Source: Agelaius tricolor | Taxonomy: Eukaryota; Chordata; Aves; Passeriformes; Icteridae | DNA: 64,000 bases | NCBI GenBank assembly: GCA_023055355.1 | Contig: JALJCS010000036.1 | Coordinates: 1,739,501 to 1,803,500 of the forward strand | Direction: 5' to 3' | In this document: positions 1 through 21,858 of the stretch, one piece after another | Layout: every line of letters starts with the position of its first letter | How positions within the stretch are numbered: the first letter of the stretch is position 1 | Program-made: the position numbers and the translations under genes | The notes under the pieces: model-generated | Database searches by the model: none | The model's input: only the letters and a program-made list of their open reading frames with translations | Told to the model about the DNA's origin: nothing

Positions 1-1660
<1,660 letters not shown>

Positions 1661-2690
1661 GCTCTCAGCCTGCAAACTGCATTTAGGGTTCAGCCCAGAT
1701 CCCAGCACCCCCCTGTCCTTGCAACCTGGGGTTCTCCTAAATCACAGCCCAACATTTAATCCCAAATACAGCAGTGGAGTCTCCTAAACTCCTGCAATTC
1801 ACAAATTGCCATCCCTGGAATGACACCTTTAAATGAGCTTTCACATTTGCTCTGGGGAGCTCAGAGTTAAGTGCAGTTCTGAGCTGCCTTTTCCATGAGC
1901 TCCCCCAAAAATGACATTTCCTTCTGCTAAATCCTGTTTGCCAAGGGCTCTGGAAGGGCTGGGCTGGGCTCACACACTCCTGACCATGGACTGAGCCCCT
2001 TCAAGTGTTTCCCAATTCCATTTTCTTCCATATTATGAATAGAACTTTTTTTTCCCCCCTCTTTTCTCCAGCCAAAGCACTGATGCAAATATTCCACAGC
2101 CTCAATTTCCTTTCTCCCCTCACAGGAGCTGCTTAGAAATCTACGGCCACCTCTGCAAATCGGAGGAAAAAGCAGAGCAGGACTCTTAGAGCCACAGAAT
2201 TTTCCTCTTTGTAGCAAAACCCAACGGCCAGAGGATCCAAGGGACTTCTCCTCGTGCTGCTTTACCCTGCCTGATGTGCAGCAGCCGCCTGGAGCTGGGA
2301 ATTCCAATCCTTTCCCTGGGTATTTCCCCAGGTGCTGCTGCTGCTGCTGCTCTTGTAGTCAAAGTGCTTTTCCCCAGAGGAGCAGAGCAAACAATCCTGG
2401 TACTGAACAAAGGATATGGATGAGGAGTAACTGATTGATGGTTTTGCTGTGTTTGGGAAAATGTTGAGTTGTTCAAGCCTGCACGGAAAGTTCTGGGAGC
2501 TGGTGTTAGGAGGGGTTTGACTTTTACAGTTTACATGCAAGAGAAGCTTTCTCCTTTGAAGAGGATTTTCTTTTGGATTTCAAGAGTTTCTGCTGTACTG
2601 GGAGATGCTCCACAGAAATGAGGTGGTGGGGAAGAGGTTTCCACTTTATATCGAGTCTCACACTGAAAATAAAAGGTCAGAGTTTAAGGA
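1661..2690 (+). other. SYNC: SYNC 3' UTR with poly(A) signal
   Basis: This is the non-coding continuation after the putative SYNC stop. An AATAAA at 2668-2673 is a reasonable poly(A) signal. It includes a short (GCT)n run near 2335-2353. No other gene is seen. The end is inferred from the signal only. Confidence 0.4.
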
Positions 2691-3049
2691 GCCTTTTTGC
2701 TGTCAGAGCTGTGTCTCAAAAGCCCAAATTTGTGAAACTGAGGTGTTTGTGTCAAAGTCCTGCTGCAGGATAACATAAAAGCCTTGTGCAAAGGGCTAAA
2801 GGCAGAGTTAAAATGCAGAAAGCAGCAGGGCTTGAGGGGAAGAACAATTGTTTGAGTGCTCATTAATTTATTTCACAAAGAAGCAGAAAATGAGAGGGGC
2901 AGAAATATCCAATTTAATGTCTTAAAAAATTAAAATCTATCCCTACCAGCACCCAAAACCTCATGGACACACATAGGCTGTGAGACCACCCTGAAAATCC
3001 CCTCAACAAAGCAGGAAATGCAGAAAGAGCACAAAACTCCTCAACCTTG

Positions 3050-4076
3050 GCAGCATTTCTGTAGAAAAACTTTATTCCAACTGAAGAACACGCAATTAGT
3101 CACGAGGAGATGGAGAGAACAGGCTGCTGGTGGCACTGGACACCCGAGTGGAAGACGTGCAGGACCTCGTGGTCAAGGACTAAACTCCTAAAAAAAGCTG
3201 AGTTTATCCACATTTCACTTGTTTTCCACCAGCTGCCAAGGCTGCTGAGGGCACTGGGGTCACCCTTGGTACAAACAAACACCTTTTACGACTTGAGGGC
3301 TCCCCCAAGTTTCAAAAACCATTTCACAGAAAGGAAAGAAACATGATGTGAGAACACAGCTCGAGAAACACACAACAGAGCAAAAAACATGGGAGCTGAG
3401 AGAGGCTCTGCAGGAATAGCTAAAACCAAACTGCTGGCACCCAGCAGGAGGGAGGAAAGGGGAAAGGAAGGAAGGAATGAAAAACCCAGAACTGCCAGGA
3501 GAGACAAAAAAAAAAAAGAAAAAATTTCAGTTCAAGTCAGAACTTGCAAGTCTTGTATCTGCAAAGGCAGAAAAAGCCACAAAGTAGAGATAAGTAAAGG
3601 AATTCCAAGGTCTCTGAGTTGTACTGAGGAGGACAAGACCTTCCACACTATTTCTGAGCTGTCAGGGCATTAACACTTGGATCATCTCTGTTGGCTCAAG
3701 CCCACTCGGGCAGCTCTGCCAATTTAACTTTTGTTTAAATTAGGCAAAAAGCCTGTGGCTGCAGCAAGCAAAAGAGAGGGAAAACAAACTAATCCCAAGC
3801 ATGAAGGCAGTAAAAAAGGGCCAGGCAGACCAATAAAGGAGGCAGCTGCAGGAATTTTGGAGCCACAGCAGGGACCTGGCTGAGGGGGCTGAGCCCTTTA
3901 TTTTTTCTTTTTTTGGGTGGTGGGATCTCAGTGTGTGGGTGGAAAAGGCTGTGATGGGATCTACAGGGTGAACACAAAGTCAAGGTGTGTGTCTCAAAAC
4001 CAGTGCTGAGTCAATCTCAGGGCTGAGAGGGAGGAGAAGGACAAAGACTAAAGCAGGGAGAAGGAGAAGTTGCCAT
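3050..4076 (-). other. RBBP4: RBBP4 3' UTR with poly(A) signal
   Basis: The UTR runs from the RBBP4 stop codon toward lower coordinates. AATAAA on the minus strand lies at 3076-3071, giving a UTR of about 1 kb. It holds a segment (3246-3412) that is duplicated in RBBP4 intron 6, and on the opposite strand a short coding-like frame at 3097-3183 that is discussed as a finding. Confidence 0.55.
3246..3412. repeat. Segment duplicated between RBBP4 3' UTR and intron 6
   Basis: About 165 bp, from GGGCACTGGGGTCACC to GGGAGCTGAGAGAGG, recurs at 6846-6860 plus 7471-7646 in the same orientation. The second copy is split by a solo LTR and carries an expanded CAAA run. Which copy is ancestral cannot be told from this window. 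Confidence 0.85.
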
Positions 4077-12639
<8,563 letters not shown>

Positions 12640-13140
12640 GGCGGGGCCGCGGGGCGCTCGGCGGGGCGGGCTGGGCGAGGCGGGCGGGCAGTTCCGGCGC
12701 TCCCTGCTCCGACCCCTCCGGCCGCGGCTCCGTCTATTGTTTCCTGCCCCCGCTGCGTGCGGCTCCCGGCGCCGCGCACCCCTTCGCGCGCCAACGCCGC
12801 CCAATCAGCGCCCGCCGCCGGGAGGCGCCGGCCAATCGGAGGAGAGCAAGGGGGCGGGGACGGGAGCGCGCGCGGCGGTCACGTGGGCGGGCTCCCCGCG
12901 GGAGCCGCCATTTTCCGGAGCGCCCCCGGCGCGCTCTTAAAGGGGCCGCGCCCCGCGCTGAGGCCGGCGGGGTCTCGGTTCGGTCCCGGTTCTCGCTCCC
13001 GGTCCCCGGTTTGGAAGAACCGGTGGTTGCGGCTCCTCCGGTCACCACAGACGTGGGCAGAGCGTATTGGGGCGGGAGCGGACAAGAGCAGTGCGTGTGT
13101 GGGCCGAGGCCTCCTTCCAGGGCCGCCCTGACACCATCGG

Positions 13141-14437
13141 GGATCCTCGGCGTTATTAATTCTCTGTATTCACGAATATTTTCCCTTTTTCCACAGTTCA
13201 GTGCCGCGGTGAGTTTTAGAGGTGCCAAATTTGCTGGTTCTGCTCCGCTGCTGAGGGTAACCCAGGACCTGACTGTCCCCAGCTGAGGCTTAACAGGTTT
13301 AAAATCAAATATCAAATCAATTTCTGGGTTTATTCCTCAAGGAAGTTCTCATTTCCTGCCCGAGTTCTCAATTTCAGACTTCTCTCTTCAAAACATTTAA
13401 ATTTTAGCAGAAATTAAAAATTGGGAATGCTATGTCTTGTTTCTAAGCCTTGGAGTAAGAAGCAACTCCTGTGTAAATGTTAAGGGTATCTGTAAATTAT
13501 TTGTGTTGTTTGGGTTCAGCTGTGGATAATTCTTATAATGTATAAAAATATTAAAGAATGGTTATGATGGGTGGAAATCTAGAGATGAAAATTAATTAGC
13601 CTGAAGTTAATCGGGTTTTTCAGTTTGTTGGGTTGACAAAAGAACAGAAAAACAGCAATTTGTCAGATTGGGAGTGAGAAACTGACCTTTCAATGAGGAA
13701 ATTGATACAGTTATTTTTGGTTTATTTAAAACTATTTTTTAAATTAAAATTAGTTAAAATTTTAAAATTCCTTTAAAAGATTTTTCTAAATTTTTGAAAA
13801 TATTTAAAAAATTATTAAAAATCAGCCAGAAAAGGAACACAGGAACTCCTGACACTTGGGTGACAGCTGGATTTATGCTTTGAGGTTTGGAGGTTTAAAT
13901 ATAATCTTTGACCTAACAGAACACAACTTTTTTTTCCTGAAGAAAATCCTCTGTAAAGTCACATCAGGGGTTTTGGGGGCAGTCATACCTCAGGTGTGTG
14001 ATGTACAACGGGCTGAGCACCTTCAAAAATTAATTAGAAAATTAAAATTTACCTAAAGCATGGAAGTTTAATCCACTTTTACAGCTGTTCCCATCAGGGC
14101 TGTATTTTATTATGAATGAATGAATGGAATTTTCAGTGTACACAAGGAGGACAAAACACAATTCCTCCCAGAAAAGGCCAAAGTCCACAGTTCCCATAAG
14201 GAACATTTTCCCTTGGCTCTGCTGGCTGAACAAACCTCACTCCATGCATTGAGCTCCCAATTTCCTCATTTCCCAGTGTGACACAAACCACCTGCAATGA
14301 CTCCAATTCAGCCCTGAGAGGATCCCTCCCTGTTCCCCACAGGTTGAAGAATTCGAAGCCAGGAAGGGAGGGAGGAGAATTCTGGCTCTGCCCAGCTGCA
14401 GGAAGGGAGGGATTCAATTCCTGTGGAGCCCTCAGCC
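13141..14437 (+). other. ZBTB8OS leader/intron region, mostly AT-rich
   Basis: No coding exon is seen. A CCCCACAG acceptor at 14335-14342 followed by sequence leading to the ATG at 14438 suggests a non-coding first exon in the CpG island, spliced to an exon starting near 14343. Most of 13.3-13.9 kb is A/T-rich without recognisable genes. Confidence 0.4.
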
Positions 14438-17400
14438 ATGGCAGCTGAGGACAGGGACTACAACCTGACCCAGGAGCAGAAGGCTGTGAAAGACAAGTAC
14501 CCCCCTCTCTGCAAGAAATATGAATGTGAGTATTTGAATTTTTAAAAAAAATTTAAATTCAAGATTTTATTTTATTTTTAAAAAATAAAATGTAATTATT
14601 TTAATAATTTTAAAATAATGAATTTTTTAAAAAAATGCAGCGTGGGTGTGGCAGTGCTGTTGTGAGGGCAAGGAAGATAAATGGAAATTTTGGAATGAAA
14701 AATCAATTTTCTTCATCGTGCTTTCCTTGTATGGGCACTGAAAAAAAAAAATCACAATGGAAATAAATTACTTAAATCTCACCCTGAAAACTTTTCCTCT
14801 TCTGAGCCAGTTCTTAGCAGGTTTTGTGCCTCTCATGTAGGAAGGGATATTCAGAAGTGTGCTGGTTTGATGTGTGGTATTTTTATTCTGCTTAAAGATG
14901 ATTTTCTCCCTTTCCCCAGCCCTGAATGTCTCCTAAGAGGATGTGGGTGGCAGCCCAAGGGCCAGCTCAAGGCAGGGGACAATTCCCTGCCTGGTTTTTG
15001 TGTCACCAGTGCCTGTCTGGAGGGACAGGCTCTGTTATCTGTGATTAAAATTTATATTTTTAGGCTGTGTTCAGGTCTTATTTTGATAAAAGTGCAGCAA
15101 TTGTGCCACACCACAGCAGCCATGCAGTTTCCATAACTGCAGGAGGTTTTATGCCTCTTTTGCATGCAGAGGAATTTGTTTGCTTTAGAGACTGTAGTTG
15201 AGAACCCTTTAGTAGTGTGTGCTCTCTTCAAACAGCACCAGAATCATTTTTCATTTGAAATGAGCATTTCCCAATTTAGTTCTGCTGGAAGTTTGCATTT
15301 CTTTCATTCCTCTGAATAAATATAAATGAAGTTCATGTACAAGTGGATGCATGGGATGTTAATCATGCCCCATCAGTGAAGTTTGCCTTCTATTTTATAT
15401 TCCATCCTCTGGTTTAAATTCCTCTCTTTGCATAATGGCTGCTCTTGGGTGTGGACAGGTAGATTTCCTCACTGAGCTGGAAATATTTGCAAATCTCCTC
15501 TGCATGAATAACTCCAGTCCTGCAGGCTTCAGCATAAACTCTTTACTCCTGGTGAAAGTTTCTTTTTATTGCAGTGAACTTGTGGAAGCCTCTTGGGTTA
15601 CAGCAGCCTGCACTGACATAATCCCATTAAACTTGGGGTTTTTTTGACAGAAATAATCCAAAATTCTACCTGTCCTAAATTTTTCTAATATACTACAAAA
15701 CAGATTTATCACATCTGCAGATGAATGTAAAAGTGTTCTGTTAGAAAATCAGATATTTATGTTGTTTCTTGTTTAATCCTCATGTTATAAATACTTTTGC
15801 TAACATCATTCCTTTTTCTTTTTGCTTCCCCTCAGATTTGGATCACACAGCAGACGTGCAGTAAGTGTGGGCAGCTGAGATTTCTCAGGGTGACAAATTG
15901 ATTATTTCTTACACTTTGTAGATGTGGAGCTCTGAAATTGCACTCACTGGGTGCTTTGATATGGTCAATTTTATTCCTGCTTTTGGGACACTATAGAATT
16001 ATCTTTGGTTTCTTTTTTAGTATTCCAGTGGTGCTTCTGTGTTATTTGGAAATACCTTTTGAAATCTCCTTTTAAACAAAATCCCTTCTGTGTGGTTTAC
16101 TTTTATAGACCCCAATTAGCCACATCAGGAAAGAACTTCCTTGGTGGCTGCTAAAACATTTATTTTCCATATTCTCCCAAGAAACTCTTCTGCCAAACTC
16201 CTTCTAGAAAAAACCAGGTGGTTTTTTTGCTTCTTCCATGTTCTGATTTCTCACCTGCATGTGACTTTGGGGCTGTTTCTTTCTGGTGTGATCCAGAATT
16301 TTATTGCAGTGATTATTCCATGTGATTTTTATATTCCAGTGATTGTTCCATGTGTTTTTTGATTCCAGTGATTGTTCCATGTGTTTTTTTGATTCCAGTG
16401 ATTATTCCATGTAGTTTTTAGGCTCTAGTGATTATTCCATGTGTTTTTTGATTCCAGTGATTGTTCCATGTGTTTTTTTAGGCTCTAGTGATTATTCCAT
16501 GTGGTTTTTTGATTCCAGTGATTATTCCATGTGTTTTTTTAGGCTCCAGTGATTGTTCCATGTGGTTTTTTGATTCCAGAGATTGTTCCCTGTGTTTTTA
16601 GGCTCCATGCCTGGGGGGACACGTTGGAAGAAGCCTTTGAGCAGTGTGCCATGGCCATGTTTGGCTACATGACAGACACAGGCACTGTGGAACCTGTGGA
16701 TACAGTGGAGGTAGAGGCAGAAGGTGAGGCCTGCACTTCTCCTATGGGGAGCTAAAAGAGAAAGAAAGGCACCAAAAATCTCAGTCTTTACACAAAGCCT
16801 TAGTGCAGTTCATTGAAATATAATTAAGCATCGTTATCTGAATTTTCTGTACATCTGAGGTGCTCTTAAAAATGTTTTTTTTTTCTGAGACAATCTCTGC
16901 TTCAACCACACAGGGCATGACCTGTTGTCTCTTCTCTTCCACTTCCTGGATGAGTGGCTGTATAAATTCAGTGCTGATGAGTTTTTTATACCCAGGGTGA
17001 GTGTTGTGGATTCAGTTTTGTTCCATTTCTAGGACAAAGCTGTTCCCTGATAATCCCAGCTCTGAATGCAATGGTAATTTAGGGGAAAAGGAACACAAAA
17101 ATACAAGGCCAGGCTGGATGGGGTTTGGGGCAAGCTGGGCTGGTGGAAGGTGTCTCAAGAGTGGGAAATAACCTTTGTAAGAGGGATTTAGTGGGAATTT
17201 CTGCCTGAAGGTAGAAGGTGGGACTGACACACTTCTCCCACTCTCTGCAGGAAGTGAAAGTGCTTCACATTGACCGAAGGCAGTTCAAGATAAGATCAAT
17301 TGGGTGAGCTTAAAGCCTTGGCTGAAAATGGATTGTGGACTTTTCTTGCTTCCTTTGAGGCTTGAAATGAAAATCTCACTCTTCTGTGCTCATCACTGAA

Positions 17401-18213
17401 ACTAATTACAGCATTTGGTAAATATTACCAAAATTACAACACCTCTCTTGTATTTTTTTTTTTGCCTTTACAGGTGGGGAGAAGAGTTCTCTTTAGACAA
17501 ACACCCACAGGTAGGCAGTGGTTCCTCTTTTCCATTTTAGGGGGAGGAAGTGTGGTGTCCCTTAAATCAGACCTCTGAATTCTGCACAGATTAAAATATA
17601 AAAGTGGCTGAAGTACCACTGAACTCCATATCTCAGTTCCTGCATGGTTTGGTGAAACTGTCCCTGAAACTGTGCATGACATTTCCTCAAGACTCAACAA
17701 ATGAACTCAGTTGGCTTCCTTTTTGTGATATTGATAACACAGAAAATCACTCTATATTCAGAATTTATTGGTACAGATTTCTGCTTAGTCAGTTTTTGCT
17801 TTTTTCTTCTTTATTTTTTTCCTAAAGAATTGTTAGAAGCAAAATCGGATGTCTTGCTTTGTGTCATTTTTAGCAGAGCAAATGTTGATGGTCTGTCAGA
17901 GGTAAAAGAAGGAATTTGTGATATTAAGAGGCAATAAAATAAGGGAAGAGTTCCCTTTTCACTATTTGACTTGGCAGCTTCCTTATTCATCAGAACAAAT
18001 ATAGCTACAGCTTTTTTTGGGGAAAAAAATGGATAGCATTTGAGAAGAGTGATGAGAATTGGGGATTCTGAACTGATAAAAGGGATAAAATTTATTTCTA
18101 AATTCTGGTTTGTGTCTCTTTCCTAGGGCACAGAGGTCAAAGCCATAACTTACTCAGCAATGCAGATCTGTGAGGATGAAAAGCCAGAAGTCTTTGTCAT
18201 CATTGATATTTAA
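14438..18213 (+). CDS. ZBTB8OS: Archease (ZBTB8OS), tRNA-splicing ligase cofactor
   Basis: Seven coding exons: 14438-14525, 15836-15860, 16602-16723, 16914-16996, 17251-17303, 17474-17510 and 18127-18213. They join in frame to 495 nt, or 164 residues, close to the mammalian 167. The protein reads MAAEDRDYNLTQEQ at its start. It contains the archease signature DHTADVQLHAWGDTLEEAF, then GYMTDTG and WLYKFSADEFFIPREVKVL, and ends in FVIIDI. Archease activates the RNA ligase RTCB (with DDX1) for tRNA splicing and XBP1 mRNA splicing. The conserved acidic residues near the N-terminal motif and the C-terminal IIDI are the family's metal-binding positions. The gene is divergent from RBBP4 and shares its CpG island. 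The acceptor of exon 3 lies in the last unit of a minisatellite that repeats acceptor-like sequence. Confidence 0.96.
16300..16612. repeat. Minisatellite of about 30-bp units ending in the true ZBTB8OS exon 3 acceptor
   Basis: Ten units carry GTGATT(A/G)TTCCATGTG followed by a T-run, then either GATTCCA or AGGCTCTA/AGGCTCCA. The last unit contributes TTTTTAG followed by GCTCCATGCC, which is the real start of exon 3 at 16602. Confidence 0.92.
17100..17172 (+). mobile_element. CR1 LINE 3' fragment
   Basis: A short piece (AGGCCAGGCTGGATGGGGTT, CTGGGCTGGTGGAAGGTGTC) is typical of CR1 3' ends. It lies in ZBTB8OS intron 4. Confidence 0.65.
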
Positions 18214-19325
18214 AGCAAGAACGGTGTGCTTGAGTGGATATTGGTCATCATCTGGCAAAAGCCCCCTAAAACTGTAATCCCTGTGGAAAAAACTAAGGAA
18301 TTGGCCAGTCAAAATCAGAAACTGAAGGGAGTAATTGCAGGGAATATCAGACTGTTTTTCCTGAGACAGAGAATAAGAATTATTTGAGGTTTGGGGGATA
18401 TGGAGAAGTTTGTACAGGTTGGAGGAGTCCCAGGAATGCTGGCAGCTTTTCAGGCTGGCACATGTGCTAGGGGCTGTATGAAATACAGAAATTGGTGGAG
18501 TTGATAACTAAAATACTCCCTTTTTGCAGCCTGGCAGGAGATGATGTTCATCTAGATTGATTTCATTTGCATATTTCGTGTTCTAATTCTGAGCTGACAT
18601 CCCTCCTCCATATTACATCAATCCAAAATAGCTGCAGTGGCTCAGATGTAATGTGGGGAAAAAAAATCTGAGTGTTTAAAATTAGACACTTAAAAATGAT
18701 GCCAATTAAACAAACTAAGCACCACATCTTTTAAGCTACTTTAAAAAGAAGTCATGCCAGCAGGTGGTGCTGAATTGCTGTAAATAAATTGCCACGTGAA
18801 ATCCTAAAACATGTGACTGTGTACCTGAAATGCTTTTATTACCTATGATAACTTTAAAAAGTTGGCAGCTTTGCTGCTGTGCTGGAAGGGAATGGAAAGG
18901 GATGTCCCAGGTTCTCCCTGGGTTCACTCTCAAATTCTGAAAACTGAGTCTTTTTTAAAAATCGTGGTTTGGATCAGCCTAATTTTCTTTTAAAAAGAAC
19001 AGTACAGACAATCCTTAAATATTAGAGGATTATGGACTTAACTGAATCAAAAATAATCAAAAGTGTGTTGTTTCTTTTTTAAATCATAGGATGGCAAATG
19101 TGCATTGCCTGCTGTTTTAATTTAATTTAAATGTGAGGAGCATAGGCCTGGCCTGCTCTGTTACCATAAATGCTCCAAGTGCCTCACTGTGGTGGCTCAT
19201 CTTATAAAATCATCTGAAATAGTTCTGGTTTTATTTCCATGCTGTAAAGACTGAGGGATAAAACATCTCTCATTTTTTAAGTAAGCCTCAATACCAAAAT
19301 AAAACTTGGACTGAAACATTAATGG
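18214..19325 (+). other. ZBTB8OS: ZBTB8OS 3' UTR with poly(A) signal
   Basis: This is A/T-rich non-coding sequence after the stop. AATAAA at 19298-19303 is the likely poly(A) signal. No further gene is seen in it. Confidence 0.5.
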
Positions 19326-19489
19326 CTTTGCGAGTGATCTTGACCGGTCAATTCAGACACAAATGAATTACACTTGTCCTTTTTTCCCTGCTAAGGTGAG
19401 CAGACTTGTTTTTATCAGTAAGAATTGCAACATATCAGTTTAATGGTACAAAATAAGTGTGATTTTTGACAGCTTTGGGGTTTCTTTCT

Positions 19490-19625
19490 CCTCACGCAGA
19501 GCCCCAAGGGCAGTGAGGGCGCGGCCGCCATTGTGGCCCCTCAGGGGCCGCGCTGGAGCTGGGTGGGTCACGTGACTGTGCTTGGCCAATCAGGCATCGA
19601 GTTGAGGCGGCTTGTATTCCCCACA
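19490..19625. promoter_or_regulatory. Orphan promoter-like CpG patch
   Basis: A short CpG-rich patch contains GCGGCCGCCATTGTGG (YY1-like), the palindrome GTCACGTGAC at 19567-19576 (USF/TFE-type E-box) and GGCCAATCAG (CCAAT) at about 19584-19593. It stands between the converging 3' ends of ZBTB8OS and the ZBTB8A-like gene, and neither gene needs a promoter there. Confidence 0.5.
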
Positions 19626-19629
19626 GCCT

Positions 19630-19990
19630 GAGGGGGCTGAGGGGAGATGGACACTGAGGGACTGAGGGTCAGTGGTGAGAGGAGATGGACACGGACTGAG
19701 GGTCAGTGGTGTGGGGAGATGGACACTGAGGGACTGAGCTGGGGCTGAGGGTCAGTGGTGAGAGGAGATGGACACGGACTGAGGGTCAGTGGTGTGGGGA
19801 GATGGACACTGAGGGGCTGAGGGTCAGTGGTGTGGGGAGATGGACACAGACTGAAGGTCTGTGGGTGAGCGACTGAGGGGAGCTGGGCAAGGACCTGAGC
19901 CAGGGCTATGGGGAGGTGAGTGAGGGGCTGGGGCTATGGGGAGATGGGCAAGGAATTGAGGGGAGATGGGTGTAGGAGCTGAGGGCAGCC
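19630..19990. repeat. Minisatellite GGAGATGGACACTGAGGGAC
   Basis: Seven or more units of about 35-45 bp share GAGATGGACAC(G/T)GA and GACTGAGGGTCAGTGGTG, decaying to the right into GGAGATGGG units. It abuts the orphan CpG patch. Confidence 0.88.
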
Positions 19991-21858
19991 TTCCTTTAGC
20001 CCAGCTCTCTAAAACATGAGAAAATAAATTGATGTGGTTAAATTTTAACTTTGCAGACAAACGCTGAGGTGCCCCAAGATCAGTCTCAGACTATAGTAAC
20101 ACACTGAAGTGCTCTACTAATTGAAATGCTGACAGGAGCTTGCTGAGAAAACATTTGGAATTAACTAAGTAAGTGTCACTAATCAATTTTTTTTTCAATA
20201 TTTATTAAGTACTTACTATAAAACAGGCCTTAAATCCACCTTGTTCGATTTGAGCAGCTGTGGCAGGGGCAAGTTTCAGCTCACAGTGCTGCTCTCCCAG
20301 GGCTTTACAGGAGGCCACTGAAAATGGGTCATTAAAAAACACCCTTAGACTGCAAACCCTTCTGGGGGTGCCAGAGGATCCTGCAGATACAGGAAATTCA
20401 TGGCTAGAGTGGTGAACGACTTGGAAAAGACCTGCATTGGTGGTTACTAAAGGTACAAAGCTCAAGGAGAACTGAAAAAGGCTGGAGACTGGGAGAGCAT
20501 TGGGGAATTATTCCAGAATCTTGCCCCATTCTCACTTTTGCCAAGGTTAATGGCAGCTGTTGGAGGCAGAACCTGGCTGTGCATCCATGTGGCTGTTCTC
20601 AAATTCTCTGTGGGGAATTTCTGCTTTCTTGGCAGGAACCTCAGGCTCCAGATGCTGCTAATGGGAAAGGAAACCCAGCATCAAATGAGACATGAGACCA
20701 AACAGTGGCTCTTTACCAGGAGTACCCACTGGGAATGCCATTCTCTGCTCTCAGCAGAAGGTTTCTCCTGTGCACTCCTTGAGCTTTTCTTTTTTAATAA
20801 TTCAATAGTGAGCATTTTTAGTTTCTCTACCAAATGCAGGTACTCTGATCCAAGTGGCTGGGGAAATAAATATGACTAGAAAAGCTTAAAAGACTCCAGA
20901 ATTACAAGAGGTGGCTTAACCTCTGAGGGAAATAGTGCTGTAAAAATGTTTTTATGCTAAAATTATACAAGCAGGAGAGCCTTTCCAAAGTAGCTCCATG
21001 ATCTTAAGTCACAAATGTCTCACTGAAATTCAAGGGACTTATTCCTAGAGCAAGAGAGATGGGTTTAAGCAAATCTTGCATCAATCCTGGGGAGAAAAAA
21101 AATGGAAAAAACCTGACAACTGCACTTCCAGTGATTGCACTTTTATTTCCTTGGAACCACGTTGGTGTATCTTTCTATAAAATTCACAGTACAAAAAAAA
21201 GGCAAATTCATACTATCCAAGTGCACTACAGATGCTCTGGTCACCTACTCTACTCTGGCTGTGGGAGTTCCTAAATCATGCTTTTCTCAACTATAAGAAG
21301 CTGGAAAGTTCACTGAGAAAACAAAAGTAAAAAAGGTTCTTCAACAGGAAGAACTCCACTTGTTTCCCTTGCTCCTTTCTTAGGCAGTTTCTGATGTGTT
21401 ATGTACAAATTAATTACAATATCAGCAAAAAAAAAAACAAAAAGTAGTTGAACATTTCTCAGCTGCTCACCTCACTAAGAGTTTTTCCAAAGCAAATTAA
21501 CAATATTTGGTTTTTAAAAATCTGTTTTGTACAGAACCTTTGTAGAACTGTAAGCTGGTTCACAGCAGGAGTTCTTTGATGAAATATAAAACAATTCTTC
21601 TAAATAATTTCCAGATAATAAGTGAGCAGCTGGACTTCAGTGTTCCTTGTGGGTCCCTTTCAACTCAGGCTATTTTATGATCCTCATTTCTGGATGACAT
21701 TTAGAAGCAATTACACTGTTCCATGTCTGCAAAACACCTTGGTTTAGTCCAAACGTTGCTTCTCAGAACAGAATTTTAACAATACTTCATTTTATTAAAA
21801 GCAGAATACCAGCATTGTCATTTAATCTTGACCACAACAATAACAAATCCACAAAGCC
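19991..21858 (-). other. 3' UTR of the ZBTB8A-like gene, candidate poly(A) sites
   Basis: Minus-strand AATAAA motifs occur near 21796-21791 and near 20206-20200, so the UTR could be about 70 bp or about 1.65 kb long. A CR1 fragment lies inside at about 21615-21690. No coding exon is seen. Confidence 0.4.
21615..21692 (+). mobile_element. CR1 LINE 3' fragment
   Basis: GCTGGACTTCAGTGTTCCTT, TGTGGGTCCCTTTCAACTCA and CTATTTTATGATC match the extreme CR1 3' end in the + direction. Confidence 0.7.
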
